From Trematomus loennbergii (taxonomy: Eukaryota > Chordata > Actinopteri > Perciformes > Nototheniidae), in assembly GCA_012861695.1 (NCBI GenBank), contig JAAOOA010000016.1:26542531-26606530 (forward strand): DNA of 64,000 bases, in the 5' to 3' direction. A model generated the notes under the pieces. The model did not search any database, was not told the DNA's origin, and saw only the letters and a program-made list of their open reading frames with translations. This document shows positions 50,198 to 63,800 of the stretch, one piece after another. Position numbers and translations under genes: made by a program. Position 1 is the stretch's first letter; each line of letters starts with the position of its first letter.

Positions 50198-50690
50198 TAC
50201 TGTGTTCCCTTTAGTGTTTACTTCCTGTCTGTCTTCTTCTGCTGTTCCCTTTAGTGTTTACTTCCTGTTGGTCTTCTTCTACTGTTTCCTTTATTGTTTA
50301 TTTCATGTCTGTCTTCTTCTGTTGTTCCCTTTAGTGTTTACTTCCTGTTGGTCTTCTTCTGCTGTTCCCTTTAGTGTTTACTTCATGTATGTCTGCTTCT
50401 GCTGTTCCCTTTAGTGTTTACTTCCTGTTGGTCTTCTTCTACTGTTTCCTTTATTGTTTATTTCATGTCTGTCTTCTTCTGTTGTTCCCTTTAGTGTTTA
50501 CTTCCTGTTGGTCTTCTTCTGCTGTTCCCTTTAGTGTTTACTTCATGTATGTCTTCTTCTGCTGTTCCCATTAGTGTTTACTTCCTGTCTGTTTTCTTCT
50601 GCTGTTCCCTTTAGTGTTTACTTCCTGTCTGTCTTCTTCTGCTGTTCCCTTTAGTGTTTACATCCTATCCGTCTTCTTCGGTTGATTTCT
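50198..50690 (+). repeat. 40-bp minisatellite with 160-bp higher-order repeat
   Basis: About twelve tandem 40-bp units (GCTGTTCCCTTTAGTGTTTA, then CTTCCTGTNNGTCTTCTTCT). A four-unit block with the same variants, including GTTTCCTTTATTGTTTATTT, occurs at 50281 and again at 50441, a 160-bp higher-order period. Open frames through it are not treated as coding. Confidence 0.95.
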
Positions 50691-51636
50691 CTGACGTCCA
50701 CCTTTTTAACCTATTTCCTTCTCTTGCGCTCTCTTCCTTTTCTTTATCATACAGTTTAGCCATCTTGCTCTCCACAAATATGAACATAAATATTCCAAAA
50801 ATAATCCACTGTGTTTTCTGATGGATGAAAACACATTTTAGTTGTCCACAACTGACGTTCTGACATTTTACTGGACTTCTTTCTGCGGACTGATATGACT
50901 GCATACATGTATCCCTTTGTCCTCCTTAGCAACAGTCATTTACAATCTTCTGTCTTGTATTCTGAGACAATTAATCCGCTAATCGACCACATCCATGCAT
51001 TTTCACAGATGCATAATAAACTTGATTATATTTGTCCATGCTATACTAACATGTAGGTACTTTAGTCCCCATCACAATGCACTGATCCTGGGAGAAAGTC
51101 TATTTTACTTTTGTGTCTAAACTCAAGTAATTTTCTCAGACTTTCCACAGTTCCCTGTAGAGCCGTTGAGAACTTGCGATGAAAATGCTATTTGGTAATC
51201 CTCCATGATAAGAAAACAAACTCTGATTTCAGTGCCGTTTAAGCACTTGTTTTTCATCGTGTAGCACATAATCCGTTATCATTGATTTGGCTTGGTGAGA
51301 CGTTTCCTCTCCATGGGGCAAATCGTCTGGTAATTATACATCTTATCATATCTGACCAGTAAACAGGTTTGGAAGTGCTGTAGCTTCAATATGAAGCTGT
51401 TTTTGGCTCCCAGAAGAAAGATAGTCAGTAATTGCATGATATTAAACCCGTCTCATAAACTGTAATGATTACAGTTGCATATCTGGAAACTGCTTTAGTG
51501 ATATTGCCAAAGAAAGTGAAGGTTTTAAATCTGTAAACGGGAGATTAAAGAATGTGCCGCAGTAGATGTCACTGCTTGAAATGTAGTGTTGTGTTCTCCA
51601 GTTTGATTTTTTAAGGGCATTTTTGGCTTTAATTGT
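50691..51636. other. Noncoding DNA, no feature recognised
   Basis: No supported feature. Confidence 0.5.
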
Positions 51637-51855
51637 TGTTCAATTCAATTCAATAGCTTTATTAGCCTGACCATAGTTACATACAGTATTGCCATAGCTC
51701 TGTATAGTTGCAACATCTATACACAAGTACATACATATAAACAAACTGTTAAGAATTTGAACATTTTTTATTTTTTTATTTTTTACAAGGAATTCATTTA
51801 ATTCATGTAATACATTAATACAAAATGAAATATGATATATATATACATAAGATAT
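51637..51855 (-). mobile_element. LINE 3'-end-like fragment
   Basis: TTCAATTCAATTCAATAGCT followed by TTATTAGCCTGACCATAG is a reversed LINE 3' terminus with a (TTGAA)n-type tail. The rest is AT-rich 3' untranslated-like sequence. Confidence 0.55.
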
Positions 51856-53204
51856 ATAAGATGTGAGACCTGGTGTATCAGGTCAGTCCTATTCCCTCAA
51901 ACTGTGGCAGGCAGGCAGGCAGGCTTTAGTCACTCATATCACTAAATATAGTAATTAAAAGACCCTTAAAAGTAGACAAGGTCATACCATGTATTGTGAA
52001 ATCACATGGTAAAGTCACTGTGGATGGGATGTTTGAGAAGAGCATGAATGAACAACATAAAAACAGGAACATGTCTGACAAAGTTAACAGCAATACTTTC
52101 AAAACATCACAGATTAATTAAAATAAACTTGTATCAAATCATTTCAATTTCACAGGCAAAGAAAAACATGTTCAAATGTGATATTGTTTCACATTTTCTA
52201 TCGCAGATTAATTTCTTTGAAACTCTGAAGTCCCGATGTTTCTTCATCTTGAATGATCCGCCTTCCTTTGATAACAGTTTGAGTGCAGAAACGAGCCGCT
52301 GCACAAAGTCTGATTAAAAACAACCCGTAATAAGGTTGACTCTTTTCTCACTTTAAACATGATGATTTTTTTTGTACTTCTCTTCTTATGTTTGTCACAG
52401 TGAATAGGTTTTTGAATCACCCCCAGCGCTCTGCCAACAAACACTCAAAGTCTTGAATCATTTTTCTTTGAATAACTTAATCCAACTTATTGCCATTTTG
52501 ATTAAAATGCAGTCTTTGAAATATAAAACCTATAATGGCGTCTTGACCAGCCTCTGAATATGAAAAAAAAGGTCAACTCTGTTTCCTTGATCCTGAACTC
52601 CAAGATTTGAGTTGATATATTCTTACTTCAGGGAGTTAAAGGGCTTCACATCAATGGACTTGGCAACATGTATGCACTCGGTCTCCAACTGCGCTCACAG
52701 GGAAATGCAGCGTTTAAATGTAGCATTTGAACCGTGGACAATTAATTATGTAGGCAGAGAGCAACATCATTTTAATATATGCATAGTATACACTCACACA
52801 ATTGACTCTCTTTGTATCTGCCCCTGTTTACACCAAAACCAAAAGTGTGTGTATATCTGTTTCTGTGAAAATGTGTTTTAAAGACAAAAAGGAAAGCTTC
52901 ACACTGCTGTTAAACGTAGTCTTTTTGCAGATTTTAATTTATGTATGTAGCCTACGCAACACTGAAATAAACTGAACTGCAGTGGTGTGCAGGTAGAGAA
53001 CAAGTTGATGCATAATGTTCATTTTTGCATTGCCCTTTTTAATTGTTTCTGCCACTGTGAAACAATGCAGGCCCACATACCTGCAGATGTCATGTGATGC
53101 AGGCAAATGTGCTCAGAAACTTCAGCTCGAGTTCACAGCTACTATACAGAGTGCATAGAGAAATGAGTCCTAAAAGCCTTTCACCATTACGGTTCCTTTG
53201 TATT
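51856..53204. other. Noncoding DNA, no feature recognised
   Basis: A short GGCAGGCAGGCAGGC stretch lies at about 51907-51923. Otherwise nothing supported. Confidence 0.5.
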
Positions 53205-53282
53205 TAAATGTCATCACGCCAAACATTAGCTGCGTTTAGCTTAGCGGTGGTGATTTAAAGTCATACCGTGCTGCTGTAGTTA
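53205..53282 (+). repeat. Dispersed repeat (family B) fragment
   Basis: CATTAGCTGCGTTTAGCTTA and GCGGTGGTGATTTAAAGTCA match 63536-63610 at more than 80% by eye. The same family covers 15345-15435 in another part. Confidence 0.6.
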
Positions 53283-53549
53283 CTGTGCATTGTTCCTGCT
53301 TTAGTGCTGCAGTTACTGTTTGTTGCTCATTGTACAAAGTATATCTGTATTTCGAAAAAACTGCAGTCAACCAACAACTTGATTCTTCCCTTCTTCTTCT
53401 CTGGAGGCTGGAACAAAACTACAGCGGCACAAAAGAGCATACAGTAAAGAGTGCTGCTCTAACATTTGGGTTTTATCTGATCTTATCTGGGTTGTGATTT
53501 CTACAACTGAAGATAACAACTGTAGAAAACAGAAAGTGTGTTGTCCAAA

Positions 53550-53700
53550 ATTAAGATAAGATAAGACTTTATTTATCCCGAAGGAAATTGTTGTTCCAGA
53601 GTTACAAAAATACAAAAACACAGCAGCATAATAGTAAAACTGTACACTAAAAGTGCAGTAAAAAGACTAATTAAATATCTACAGGAAACATGAAACATAG
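53550..53700 (-). mobile_element. LINE 3'-end fragment
   Basis: AAGATAAGATAAGACTTTAT followed by TTATCCCGAAGGAAATTG, read in reverse, is a widely seen fish LINE 3' end with a (TTATC)n tail. Noncoding. Confidence 0.7.
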
Positions 53701-54384
53701 ACGGTCACATAAGTAATTACCATTACCAACATTTCTTAAGAATGATGTATCCCCATGAGACACTTGGACTTCAGCAGGTCTTCATCAGTACTGAACTTGT
53801 GTCTTTTAAGTATTACTTATGTATAAATGCTGTGAAAACTATGGATTTATTCCATTGTTGTGCCGAGCTCTTATGGGTAGACCTGTAAAGTTTGATACAA
53901 ATATGATTTAAAAGCTTGACAACCCCCAAAACTAATCACAGCTCCAGTTAGATCTCAGTTATTCTGGCTGCTTTGACAACAGCTAGGGGAGTTATGGAAA
54001 ATGAGTCATAACTATTTGTCAAAATCTAATTCAGGCTATTTTAGCCCTTCATACCAGAGACCCAAATGGGATATTTAGCTTGTATCCTGGGAACTGGCTT
54101 TATTAAAACACATAAGTATTCTTGTGGGGACCCGCTAGCTAAAGGCCTGAGACCCATTATAAATCTCATTCCAAACTTTGAAAGGCCTTTGTTTAATACA
54201 GCACCAGAGAGGGAGCATTGTGTTATATAAGTGTGGGTGCAGTAATGATTTAATAATTGGGAGGTGATTATCGTTGTACTTACCAAAATAATAACATATT
54301 CTAGTTTGCTACGAATGTAATACTGTGGTTACCAATGCACCTTGTACAGTTCCTCCAACTGCACTCAGATGTATAATAATCATC
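53701..54384. other. Noncoding DNA, no feature recognised
   Basis: No supported feature. Confidence 0.5.
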
Positions 54385-54392
54385 ATTGACTC

Positions 54393-56184
54393 CATGGGCG
54401 TAGGAAGCATCCTGAATGTGGGGGGGACATTTTTAACGGGGGGTGTGGGGGCGAAATAAAAAATAGATTTCCTGTATTCTGGTGCATTTTAACAGGTGGT
54501 TTGATACTTTTATGTGGCTATACTAGCATGAGGAAAATGATGGGTACATTTTGTAATTTCATCCAGTAGTAAAGAAAGGAAACATATTTGATTATTAATT
54601 CAGAGCCGTCTTTGAATTAATAAAAAGCAGTTTAAATGCCCATTTTTTGTACATTTATATACAACAATAATTATTTGTGAGTGCATTGAGAGATATTGTT
54701 GTGGAGAGTAATTTATATATAAATCGCAAAATACATTTGTGAATCCTTCTGTGAGCATTTATTAATATTGAGACTGATCTGACTCCATACGGATGTTAAG
54801 TTCACCTAGGAATGGTATCATTGACTTAAATGTTCAAATAAATGTTGCTCTTCTGTCTATATTGGTCATATGATGCCCCTTGACTGAAATGTTTCCTGTT
54901 CAATATCCCCACTGATTTCCTTAAAATCCTAGGATGAGAGTCCACATCACAATTTACTCTCAACTGTCATTTCCCTTTCATCACTCACCTCAGCAATGGA
55001 CCTCTCTCCACTGTCCCTGTGTTCTGCATCTGACTCACTCTCAAGTGCCTAGATGTCAAGAGAGGTGGTGAAGTGATAATTATTTATTGAGCAGTATACT
55101 CTTTCCCATTGAATCATAACAAGTCATACTGAATGTAAATACAACTGACTCTAAAGTAAGTGCCGGTCTGTGACATTGGACATTTTGAAGACTCAAAGTC
55201 CCAAGCAGTAGGTAGAATATTAGCTAGTCTATGTAATGTGCACAGAAAATAAATAGTTAACTGAATACTGGGATGGAAATAGCCTATAAGCACTGAGTAA
55301 AACATAAACACACACAAAAAGCTTCTGAATGATAAGAAGTATAATTAAAACATAATGCACATTACCATTTTGAGAGAGAGTACCTAAGTTAAAGAACTCA
55401 GAAAATAATCTCTTATCGAACTGAGGCTCCAGTAAAACACACTGACTGCGTCTCTACATGGACATCAGTAAGCCGTTTATGAGTATTATCCTGGTTATGA
55501 TCATATTGGGGATATGGTGTTTACATGAGCACAGAGAGATCGGGTTATTCATGTTCCCTGTTTACATGATAAATACTAGTAACCTGGCATTTCGATGCCT
55601 TTTCTCATCTAAACTATTCAGTATTTGTATCTCTCTATCATGACATAAAGACGAAACTCCTCTCCAGAATTGAGACGCTGCCATGTTAACTGATTAACTG
55701 CTACCAGCTGATGGCTTACTTTCCTCTTCTTTGAAAAAAATGTTCTTATGTCCATGTTGTCTGGGGGAGAAAACATATCAAACCAAGAGATCGTCAGCTT
55801 TGATTTTCGCTGTATTAACCATTTCCTGAACATTTGGTGTGTGTGCCTTACCTCCGCTACCGGCATCGCTTCATACAACAGATCTGAGCTGTCCAACTAT
55901 GACAACACTCCTTGAACATGCGCGCGCTATGTGAGAATCTGCCTTGGTACAAAGTAGCAGTGAAAACATGGTACGGAGTTTCATTGATTTGGGCATTCTC
56001 TCAATAAGCAAGTGGAATGGATTTCATTTGATAGTGAAGCACTGACACAGCGCTCTACAAAGTGCGGCGAGTGGATAGACCGATTCACGGACTTTCCGCA
56101 TAGTAAAAGTGGGGGGTCTAAACTAATCATTTGAAAAAGTGGGGGGACTTGTCCCACCCTCATATAATGGCTGCGACGCCCATG
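54393..56184 (-). mobile_element. hAT element with perfect TSD and residual exons
   Basis: A 1792-bp element flanked by perfect 8-bp duplications ATTGACTC (54385-54392 and 56185-56192). Terminal inverted repeats begin CATGGGCGTAGGAAGC on the left and CATGGGCGTCGCAGCC on the right read inverted. GTGGGGGGAC-type G-rich stretches lie just inside both ends. On the minus strand it keeps two exons that look like the start of a hAT transposase. The catalytic and dimerisation parts are absent, so it is an internally deleted, non-autonomous derivative. Confidence 0.9.
54989..55755 (-). pseudogene. N-terminal exons of a hAT-type transposase (tentative)
   Basis: ATG at 55755-55753 opens MDIRTFFSKKRK, followed directly by a GTAAGC donor (exon 55755-55720, 12 codons). 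After 671 bp, an acceptor CATCTAG precedes exon 55048-54989, which encodes 20 codons, ALESESDAEHRDSGE and on, and ends at a GTGAGT donor. Both exons are in phase 0, so splicing gives one continuous frame. An MDIRxFF...KRK start followed by an acidic, Ser-rich linker resembles the N-terminus of ZMYM1-like hAT transposases (family knowledge). No downstream exon with the hAT catalytic motifs is present before the element ends. The 92-codon frame through the donor at 55720 is read-through. Confidence 0.5.
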
Positions 56185-56192
56185 ATTGACTC

Positions 56193-57671
56193 ACTCCATG
56201 GTGAATAGAGTTGTTTTTCATCCCTCCCTGCTGTCATGTTTCTTCATCAGGAGTGACATGTTCAAAGCCACAATATCAACACTTCACATACTGTCTTTTT
56301 TAGGTTTACATCTCCGTCTCGTCAAGAGTTGGCTGACTGAACTAATTACATATGACAAGCCATCAGTAGGGTGACGACAGGACTAATTATGTGTTAAGTA
56401 AAGAAAAACAACCACCAAAGAATTATATAGAGGAGAGCAGAAAATCACAGTTTCATTTCGATAAACATAGCAGGGTGGTCAGAGTTCCTGTCATTTCTAT
56501 GTGTACTTTTGCCATTGCAAAGACATGATCATCGTAGCGGGATACCGCAAGTATAGACTTCTTATTAACCGACAATTCTGCAATTTTGGGGACTTGTTGA
56601 GGTGAGGTTTTACAGTAACAACCAAACGAGCAGTGTAGCAGTACGGTGTGGGAGAGATTCACGTTTTGACCGTTGGCAGGACAAACCAGACACACAGTTG
56701 TTAATAATGATGAATGTGATTTTTTTATAACCATAGTTGAAAGTAACTTATAATACACCATGAATCAGAAATGTCTACTAATGGGGCATCAAAGTAATTG
56801 ACACAGGTACGGGAGCCATTTACATTAGATGTCTCTCAACATCAAGCCTTTTCTTATATCTATTAATCACAAATAAATCATAAAAATATAGATGCTACAT
56901 GTAGTAGGGATAGGACTTCAGCTTTCAGTTTGTAAACAAAACTTTCATAAAGCTAAATTCTCCTTTCTCAGTTCAAGAGATATCATGCTGACCTTAACGT
57001 AGCTAATCCTAGCTAGCTAAACATAGCTAAATAGCTAGCTAAACATAGCGTTATTAACTAGCTTAATTAACCAGCTAAACATGCTAACGATCAGCAGTGT
57101 TTTGGTTCAGTGCGATGGCCATGTGATGCAGCGTTTAAGCCCTGAAGGATGCGGTGAACAAATATTTGAAATGATCAGATTCTAGTGATTCAGTACATAG
57201 AAAATAAATACTTTGCAACACAACCACTTTCAGAAACTGTACTCCTCTGTCTCTTAAGTCTTTTCTTGTATTTTCCATTTAATTGTAGTTTTAAAAATGT
57301 TTTAACACATTGTGTATTTGAGGTTCTGTCATTGGGTTTCTGAACTCAAGGACAGTGTGATCCAAGCTCGCTCAGATTTGTTCCTGCGGAGCTAAAGTAC
57401 AATGAACATTATTAGGATAAATGGTTAAAGCCTTGACATACAGTAAGTGTCCTGTCTGAATAACTATGAAGCGTAAGTTCCAGTTAATTATCTCATTTAG
57501 ATAAGTGGAGTTCAGATTCTGCTGCTCATTATCCTGAAAGCTATAATTAAGAAACAACTTGTAATAGCTTGATAACTATTATAAAAGTACAATGTTCGTC
57601 TACTTTGTTAATGTGTGAAACAAACTACCAGAGGTTATACCAAAGCATGTGTGGGCGCTTCTTTTCCAATA
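56193..57671. other. Noncoding DNA with AGCTA-rich patch
   Basis: 57000-57085 repeats AGCTAGCTAAACATAGCTAA-like words. No gene supported. Confidence 0.5.
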
Positions 57672-57995
57672 CTACATACTGATATACACCTGAACATCAG
57701 CAGGAGAGGACTCTTTAAAGTAGAGACACTACATACTGATATACACCTGAACATCAGCAGGAGAGGACTCTTTAAAGTAGAGACACTACATACTGATATA
57801 CACCTGAACATCAGCAGGAGAGGACTCTTTAAAGTAGAGACACTACATACTGATATACACCTGAACATCAGCAGGAGAGGACTCTTTAAAGTAGAGACAC
57901 TACATACTGATATACAGCTGAACATCAGCAGGAGAGGACTCTTTAAAGTAGAGACACTACATACTGATATACACCTGAACATCAGCAGAATAGGC
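57672..57995 (-). repeat. 57-bp tandem array, 6 units (array 3), MITE body missing
   Basis: Six units of the same 57-bp repeat, beginning mid-unit. It ends GAACATCAGCAGAATAGG, a hybrid of the repeat unit and the true family A terminus (GAGCAGAATAGGGCCCC). The family A body is absent. It is the end of an expanded element separated from the rest. Confidence 0.93.

Positions 57996-59390
<1,395 letters not shown>

Positions 59391-59477
<87 letters not shown>
59391..59477. repeat. (CA)n microsatellite
   Basis: About 43 uninterrupted CA units, right-hand partner of the array at 59011. Confidence 0.97.
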
Positions 59478-59479
<2 letters not shown>

Positions 59480-60759
59480 TGAAAGGGCACACCCACACTT
59501 TTGCTGCACATTATACAGAACATGTACCAGGAAAAACAGCTTTTAGCTTATCTCAGTGGGTAAACAGATGCTCCATTTATATCTTCAAATGTAAGTTGAC
59601 ATTTAGAAAAAACTCACACAGATTTTGATCCACAGGCGCATTACTCGGTTGCACACAAACAATCACACACTAACTCGCTGTAGAGGGTGGGAGTGTAATA
59701 AGACATCACTTCTTTATTTGGCGCCTGCAGGGACACCAGTCTCTCCCCTTCACTCGTCTCTCTCTTTATTTCATCCATCATTCGTCACTGTTTGTCAAAG
59801 AATAGAAAAACAACTGAGAGCACTTAATGGTCTCGTTCATCTTCCTCTGTTCTCTCTTGATCTTTTAGTTTTTTCTGTTTACTGTCCACTCTGAATCTGC
59901 CTCTTTTCCTGCTAAATTCTTTTCCCTTATTTTCTCGCGTTGTGTTTTCCTTCAAACTCAATGTTCTTTTTCTTTCTTTCTTCTTTCGTTCTTTCATTCC
60001 CAGTTTATAAACCTGTTTTTAAAAGGCAGGAATAAGATAAACAGAGTGGAGAAGGTGAAATACAATTATATATTTTTTTCATTTTGCTGGTTGATCTATT
60101 TTTACAAGTTTATTTGAAATAGCTGTTATGATTAGTTTTTGCCAGTTGTAAAAAAAAAGAAGCTTTTGAACAGAAATGTCATTTAAGAAACCAAATAACA
60201 ATTTGAGTGGATATCCTGGCTTATCGCAAAAAAACGTGTGTGTGCATACCAAATAACCCAAAACTTCAGCCCTTCGACTTCAAATAATCCAACTTTTGAA
60301 AGTCTCCTCTCTCTACAGGAGGTGGTGTACATTTGACTGACTTTACATTTTAAATGTCAAAACGATAAATTCAGCAAATGAATAACCTATAGAACTCTTG
60401 TCCAACAATACAGTTATGACAAAGATATTGTATGATTACATTTCTCCTTGTATAACAGACTATATTTTGCTTAGTTTATTATTCGGTTAGGTACATTGCA
60501 CTACAAAAACTCAAAATCTTGCCATATTTGTCTATTATCTAGTCGGAATATTTCTTTACACCTGATATAAGACATAATAACTTCAGAAGTAACACTGCAG
60601 TGAGATATCTGGTGTTGTTTTTAGACAATGCATCATCTTGAAAAATCTAATTTTCAGTTGTATCTCAGATGTGTGGGGAAACTTCTGTGTAGTAATGCAG
60701 GAGGAGTCACCGACTCAAAGGAGACACGGGGAGAGCTGGAGCTTTGATGTCAAACACTA
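59478..60759. other. Noncoding DNA, no feature recognised
   Basis: CT-rich stretches at 59740-60000. No gene supported. Confidence 0.5.
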
Positions 60760-62107
60760 ATGGGTTTATTTGGAGCTTCGCCGGAGAATTCACAAAACAA
60801 GTCAAAGAGTTAGAGGTTCTGACTTCACGGTAGAGTTGCCAACCCTATGTCCTGTTCCGTTGGGGGTCCGCCTACTACTCTTCTGCCGGGGGTCCTGCCA
60901 ACCCTATGTCCTGTGCCGTTGGAGGTCCCGCCGACTACTCTTCTGCCGGGGGTCCTGCCAACCCTATGTCCTGTCCTGTTGGGGGTCCCGCCGACACCTG
61001 CTCCGCCGGGTTTCCTGCCAACACCAGATCCTGTCCTGTTGGGGGTCCCGCCGACACCTGCTCCGCCGGGTTTCCTGCCTACACCAGATCCTGTCCTGTT
61101 GGGGGTCCCGCCGACACCTGCTCCGCCGGGTTTCCTGCCAACACCAGATCCTGTCCTGTTGGGGGTCCCGCCGACACCTGCTCCGCCGGATTTCCTGCCA
61201 ACACCAGATCCTGTCCTGTTGGGGGTCCGCCGACACCTGCTCCGCCGGATTTCCTGCCAACACCAGATCCTGTCCTGTTGGGGGTCCCGCCGACACCTGC
61301 TCCGCCGGGGGTCCTGCCAACTCTGTGTCCTGTTCCGTTGGGGGTCCAGTCGACACCAGCCCTTGCTCCATCCGGGGTCCCATTGACACCAGCCCATGTC
61401 ATGTTCAGGATCCCGTCTACGCCTGTCCCGTCGGCTCCGGTTCCTGTCCGGCCGATACTGGGTCCTGCCCGGCCTCCGGAGCTGTCCCGTCAGCGCTTTC
61501 CTGTCCGGCCTCCGGAGCTGTCCCGTCAGCGCCTTCCTGCCCGGCCTCCGGAGTTGTCCCGTCGCCGCCTTCTTGTTCGCCCTCGAGCCCGGCCCCTTGA
61601 GTGCCGCGGTCTTCGCCCTCGAGCCCGGCCCCCTGAGTACCCCGCCGCGGCCTTCGCCCTCGAGCCCGGCCCCCTGACTCTTCCAGCCGCTGCCTTTGCC
61701 CTCGAGCCCGGCCCCCTGAGTTCGCCCGCTGTGGTCTTCGCCTCTTTTGGAACTCTGCCTTGCCCCCGGGCCGTCCGCCCGAGACCCCCTCCTTGATCTC
61801 TGCCTTGCCCCCGGGCCGTCCGCCCGAGACCCCTTCTGGGTCCTCCGCTGTGCCCCTGGGCTGTCAGCCCAAACCCGTCCTCCAGACACCCTCCACCCAC
61901 CCTTTTGGCCCTAGTTATGTGTCCCTCCTCCGTCTGTCTCTGGTTTCCTGTTTTATTTTGAAAAGTGTTCACCCCCTGTCTTGTCTGTTGATTCCTGTCT
62001 CTGTGTTTGCCCTCCTGTGTCTGATTTCCTGATTGTGTTCACCTTGTGCCCCTGTGTTTTCTCCTCCCTCCTCACCTGTGTCTTGTTGTGTGATTAGTCT
62101 TGTGTGT

Positions 62108-62115
62108 ATTTAAGT
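62108..62115 (+). promoter_or_regulatory. TATA-like box (TATTTAAG)
   Basis: Lies 117 bp upstream of the AATAAA at 62232, a spacing compatible with the U3-R arrangement of a retroelement LTR. Evidence is positional only. Confidence 0.35.
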
Positions 62116-62231
62116 TCTGGTTTTTCTGTCTGTCTTTGTTAGATCATTGTTTGTCTTTGACTGTGTCACGGGGTAATGTTCTGTTTTGGACTTTGTTACT
62201 TTGGAATCTGTTTTGGACATTGTTACCTTGG

Positions 62232-62237
62232 AATAAA
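62232..62237 (+). terminator. Poly(A) signal AATAAA of the retroelement-like unit
   Basis: In TTGGAATAAAGGAATATTC, followed 50 bp later by the apparent end of the repeat (CAACCCTAACAG). Confidence 0.45.
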
Positions 62238-62290
62238 GGAATATTCTTTGAAATCTGCATTTGGGTCCTGCCTGCTTCACTCAACCCTAA

Positions 62291-63535
62291 CAGATTACAA
62301 GATCTGATTTATCTAAATATCCCTTCTTATTTCAAGAAATCTTACCAAGCTAATTTTCACTTGTTCTATTGGCAGATTTTTGTACTTATTTCAAGTGAAA
62401 ACAGCTTGTTTTCATTATTGTTTAACTTGTTTTTGGAGCAGCATTTTTTCCAGTGTGGCCCAATAACAAAAGATAACCATGTATTTTTCAGGTGTTCATT
62501 GCAAGCGAGTAAAACCCTAAAACTTGACCCTAACTGTGACAGATAAAGTAAAAATAATTCCTTTTCAATAAGCAGATTTTAACTATTCTGATATTCAGTT
62601 AGAATGGCCTCCACCAAGTCCAATGGTGCACTCACATGTTCTTAGATTCCCTTGTGATTCTAATTTGGTCGGGCCAGTACATAATTCTTTTAAAATTAAA
62701 ACAAACAGATAAAGCCAGCCAATAACATAACCTTCTAAGCAAATCGAATAAAAGGCTATTACATCCCATCCCGAATGACACCAAAATATTCAAAAAGCTG
62801 GTGTATTCACTAAAACATGAGTGATTGCTGGTTTTCCCGCACATCAGCCGTCCCTGTCACATTAAATGTCAGGAAGGGCAGGAAAGGTCAAAGCAGAGAA
62901 TATCAAAGCTTCCATCACAGCACACGAGAAGCTTCAAACATGTGAGAGCCAGCGTGATGACTGGAATCAAATCAGACACATAAAATGTCCTCACTCCCCA
63001 ACTCAAATGCATTGGAGGGTGGGACTCTGATAAAAGTATAGTGACATGTTTGCAGGTGACAAAAAGCTTTCATCCACTGCTGAGGCAACTCTTTGCTGGT
63101 GATTGGCTTTGTGTTCGCCTGAAATTCAGTCGCAATGAGCAGGTAATGATTCTGATGATTGTGGTATTCAGTGCTAACAGTGGGATTACAATTGGTTCGA
63201 GTAGAAGTGCTCTTGGAAATCTTTTGTATCCCCCAAAATGTGTGTTTGCTGGTTCAGGTTCTGCAGCCACAATGTGCCACGGTGGAAATGTAAAAGTTGC
63301 TGGATAGTATAAAGTGTTGCAAATATGAGTCCTTAAACCCCTGAAATGAGTCAGAGTTTGAGCACTTCTTTTCTCTCGTCTCAGAGTAAGATGTTGGTTA
63401 GAAGCTTGAAATAAAGTCTGTGGTTAACACAAGCTTAAGAGACTTTAACTTTTCATTCTACAACATAAAATATGTAAGTATATATACCCCACCAATGAAT
63501 TTAATTTCACTAGTGTCTAAATGAGACGACTAAAC
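62291..63535. other. Noncoding DNA, no feature recognised
   Basis: No supported feature. An 88-codon frame at 63041-63307 has no domain and no splice context. Confidence 0.5.
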
Positions 63536-63800
63536 CTCATCACGCCCAACATTAGCCGCCTTTAGCTTAGCGGTGGTGACTTGAAGTCATGTGACCGTGC
63601 TGTAGTTCCTTTATAGCCCAACATTAGCTTTTTACTTTAAAATATATAAGGTTGTTTTAATATGTGGAGATTATTCTCGTAAACAAACCAAACCAAAATG
63701 TGTTTTCCACAGAGCTTATTCTCTGCAATGTTCCAAAATCCAATGGACAAATCCCATTGGCTTTTTGTCAAGGGAGTCATTGCGATGCCAACTTCAACGT
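63536..63800 (+). repeat. Dispersed repeat (family B), longest copy
   Basis: Joins in one copy the segments seen separately at 53205-53282 (TTTAGCTTAGCGGTGGTGAC) and 15345-15435 (TTCCAAAATCCAATGGACAA), which shows they are one family. Termini and coding capacity are not visible. Confidence 0.6.

Larger units (their letters stand above)
60760..62290 (+). mobile_element. Retroelement-like unit of stacked minisatellites with promoter/poly(A)-like 3' part
   Basis: 60838-61372 holds nine tandem 60-bp units (CCTGTTGGGGGTCCCGCCGA, then CACCTGCTCCGCCGGG). One unit is 59 bp (about 61225), which shifts the frame. Three 36-bp units with GGCCTCCGGAGCTGTCCCGT follow (61470-61570), then four units with CCCTCGAGCCCGGCCCC (61580-61740), then about three with GCCTTGCCCCCGGGCCGTCC (61755-61870). 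All frames are open and Pro-rich for long distances. The 3' part has TATTTAAG at 62108-62115 and AATAAA at 62232-62237, an arrangement seen in LTRs and in retroelement 3' ends of fish. No polymerase or integrase domain is visible, so the class is uncertain. Confidence 0.5.
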
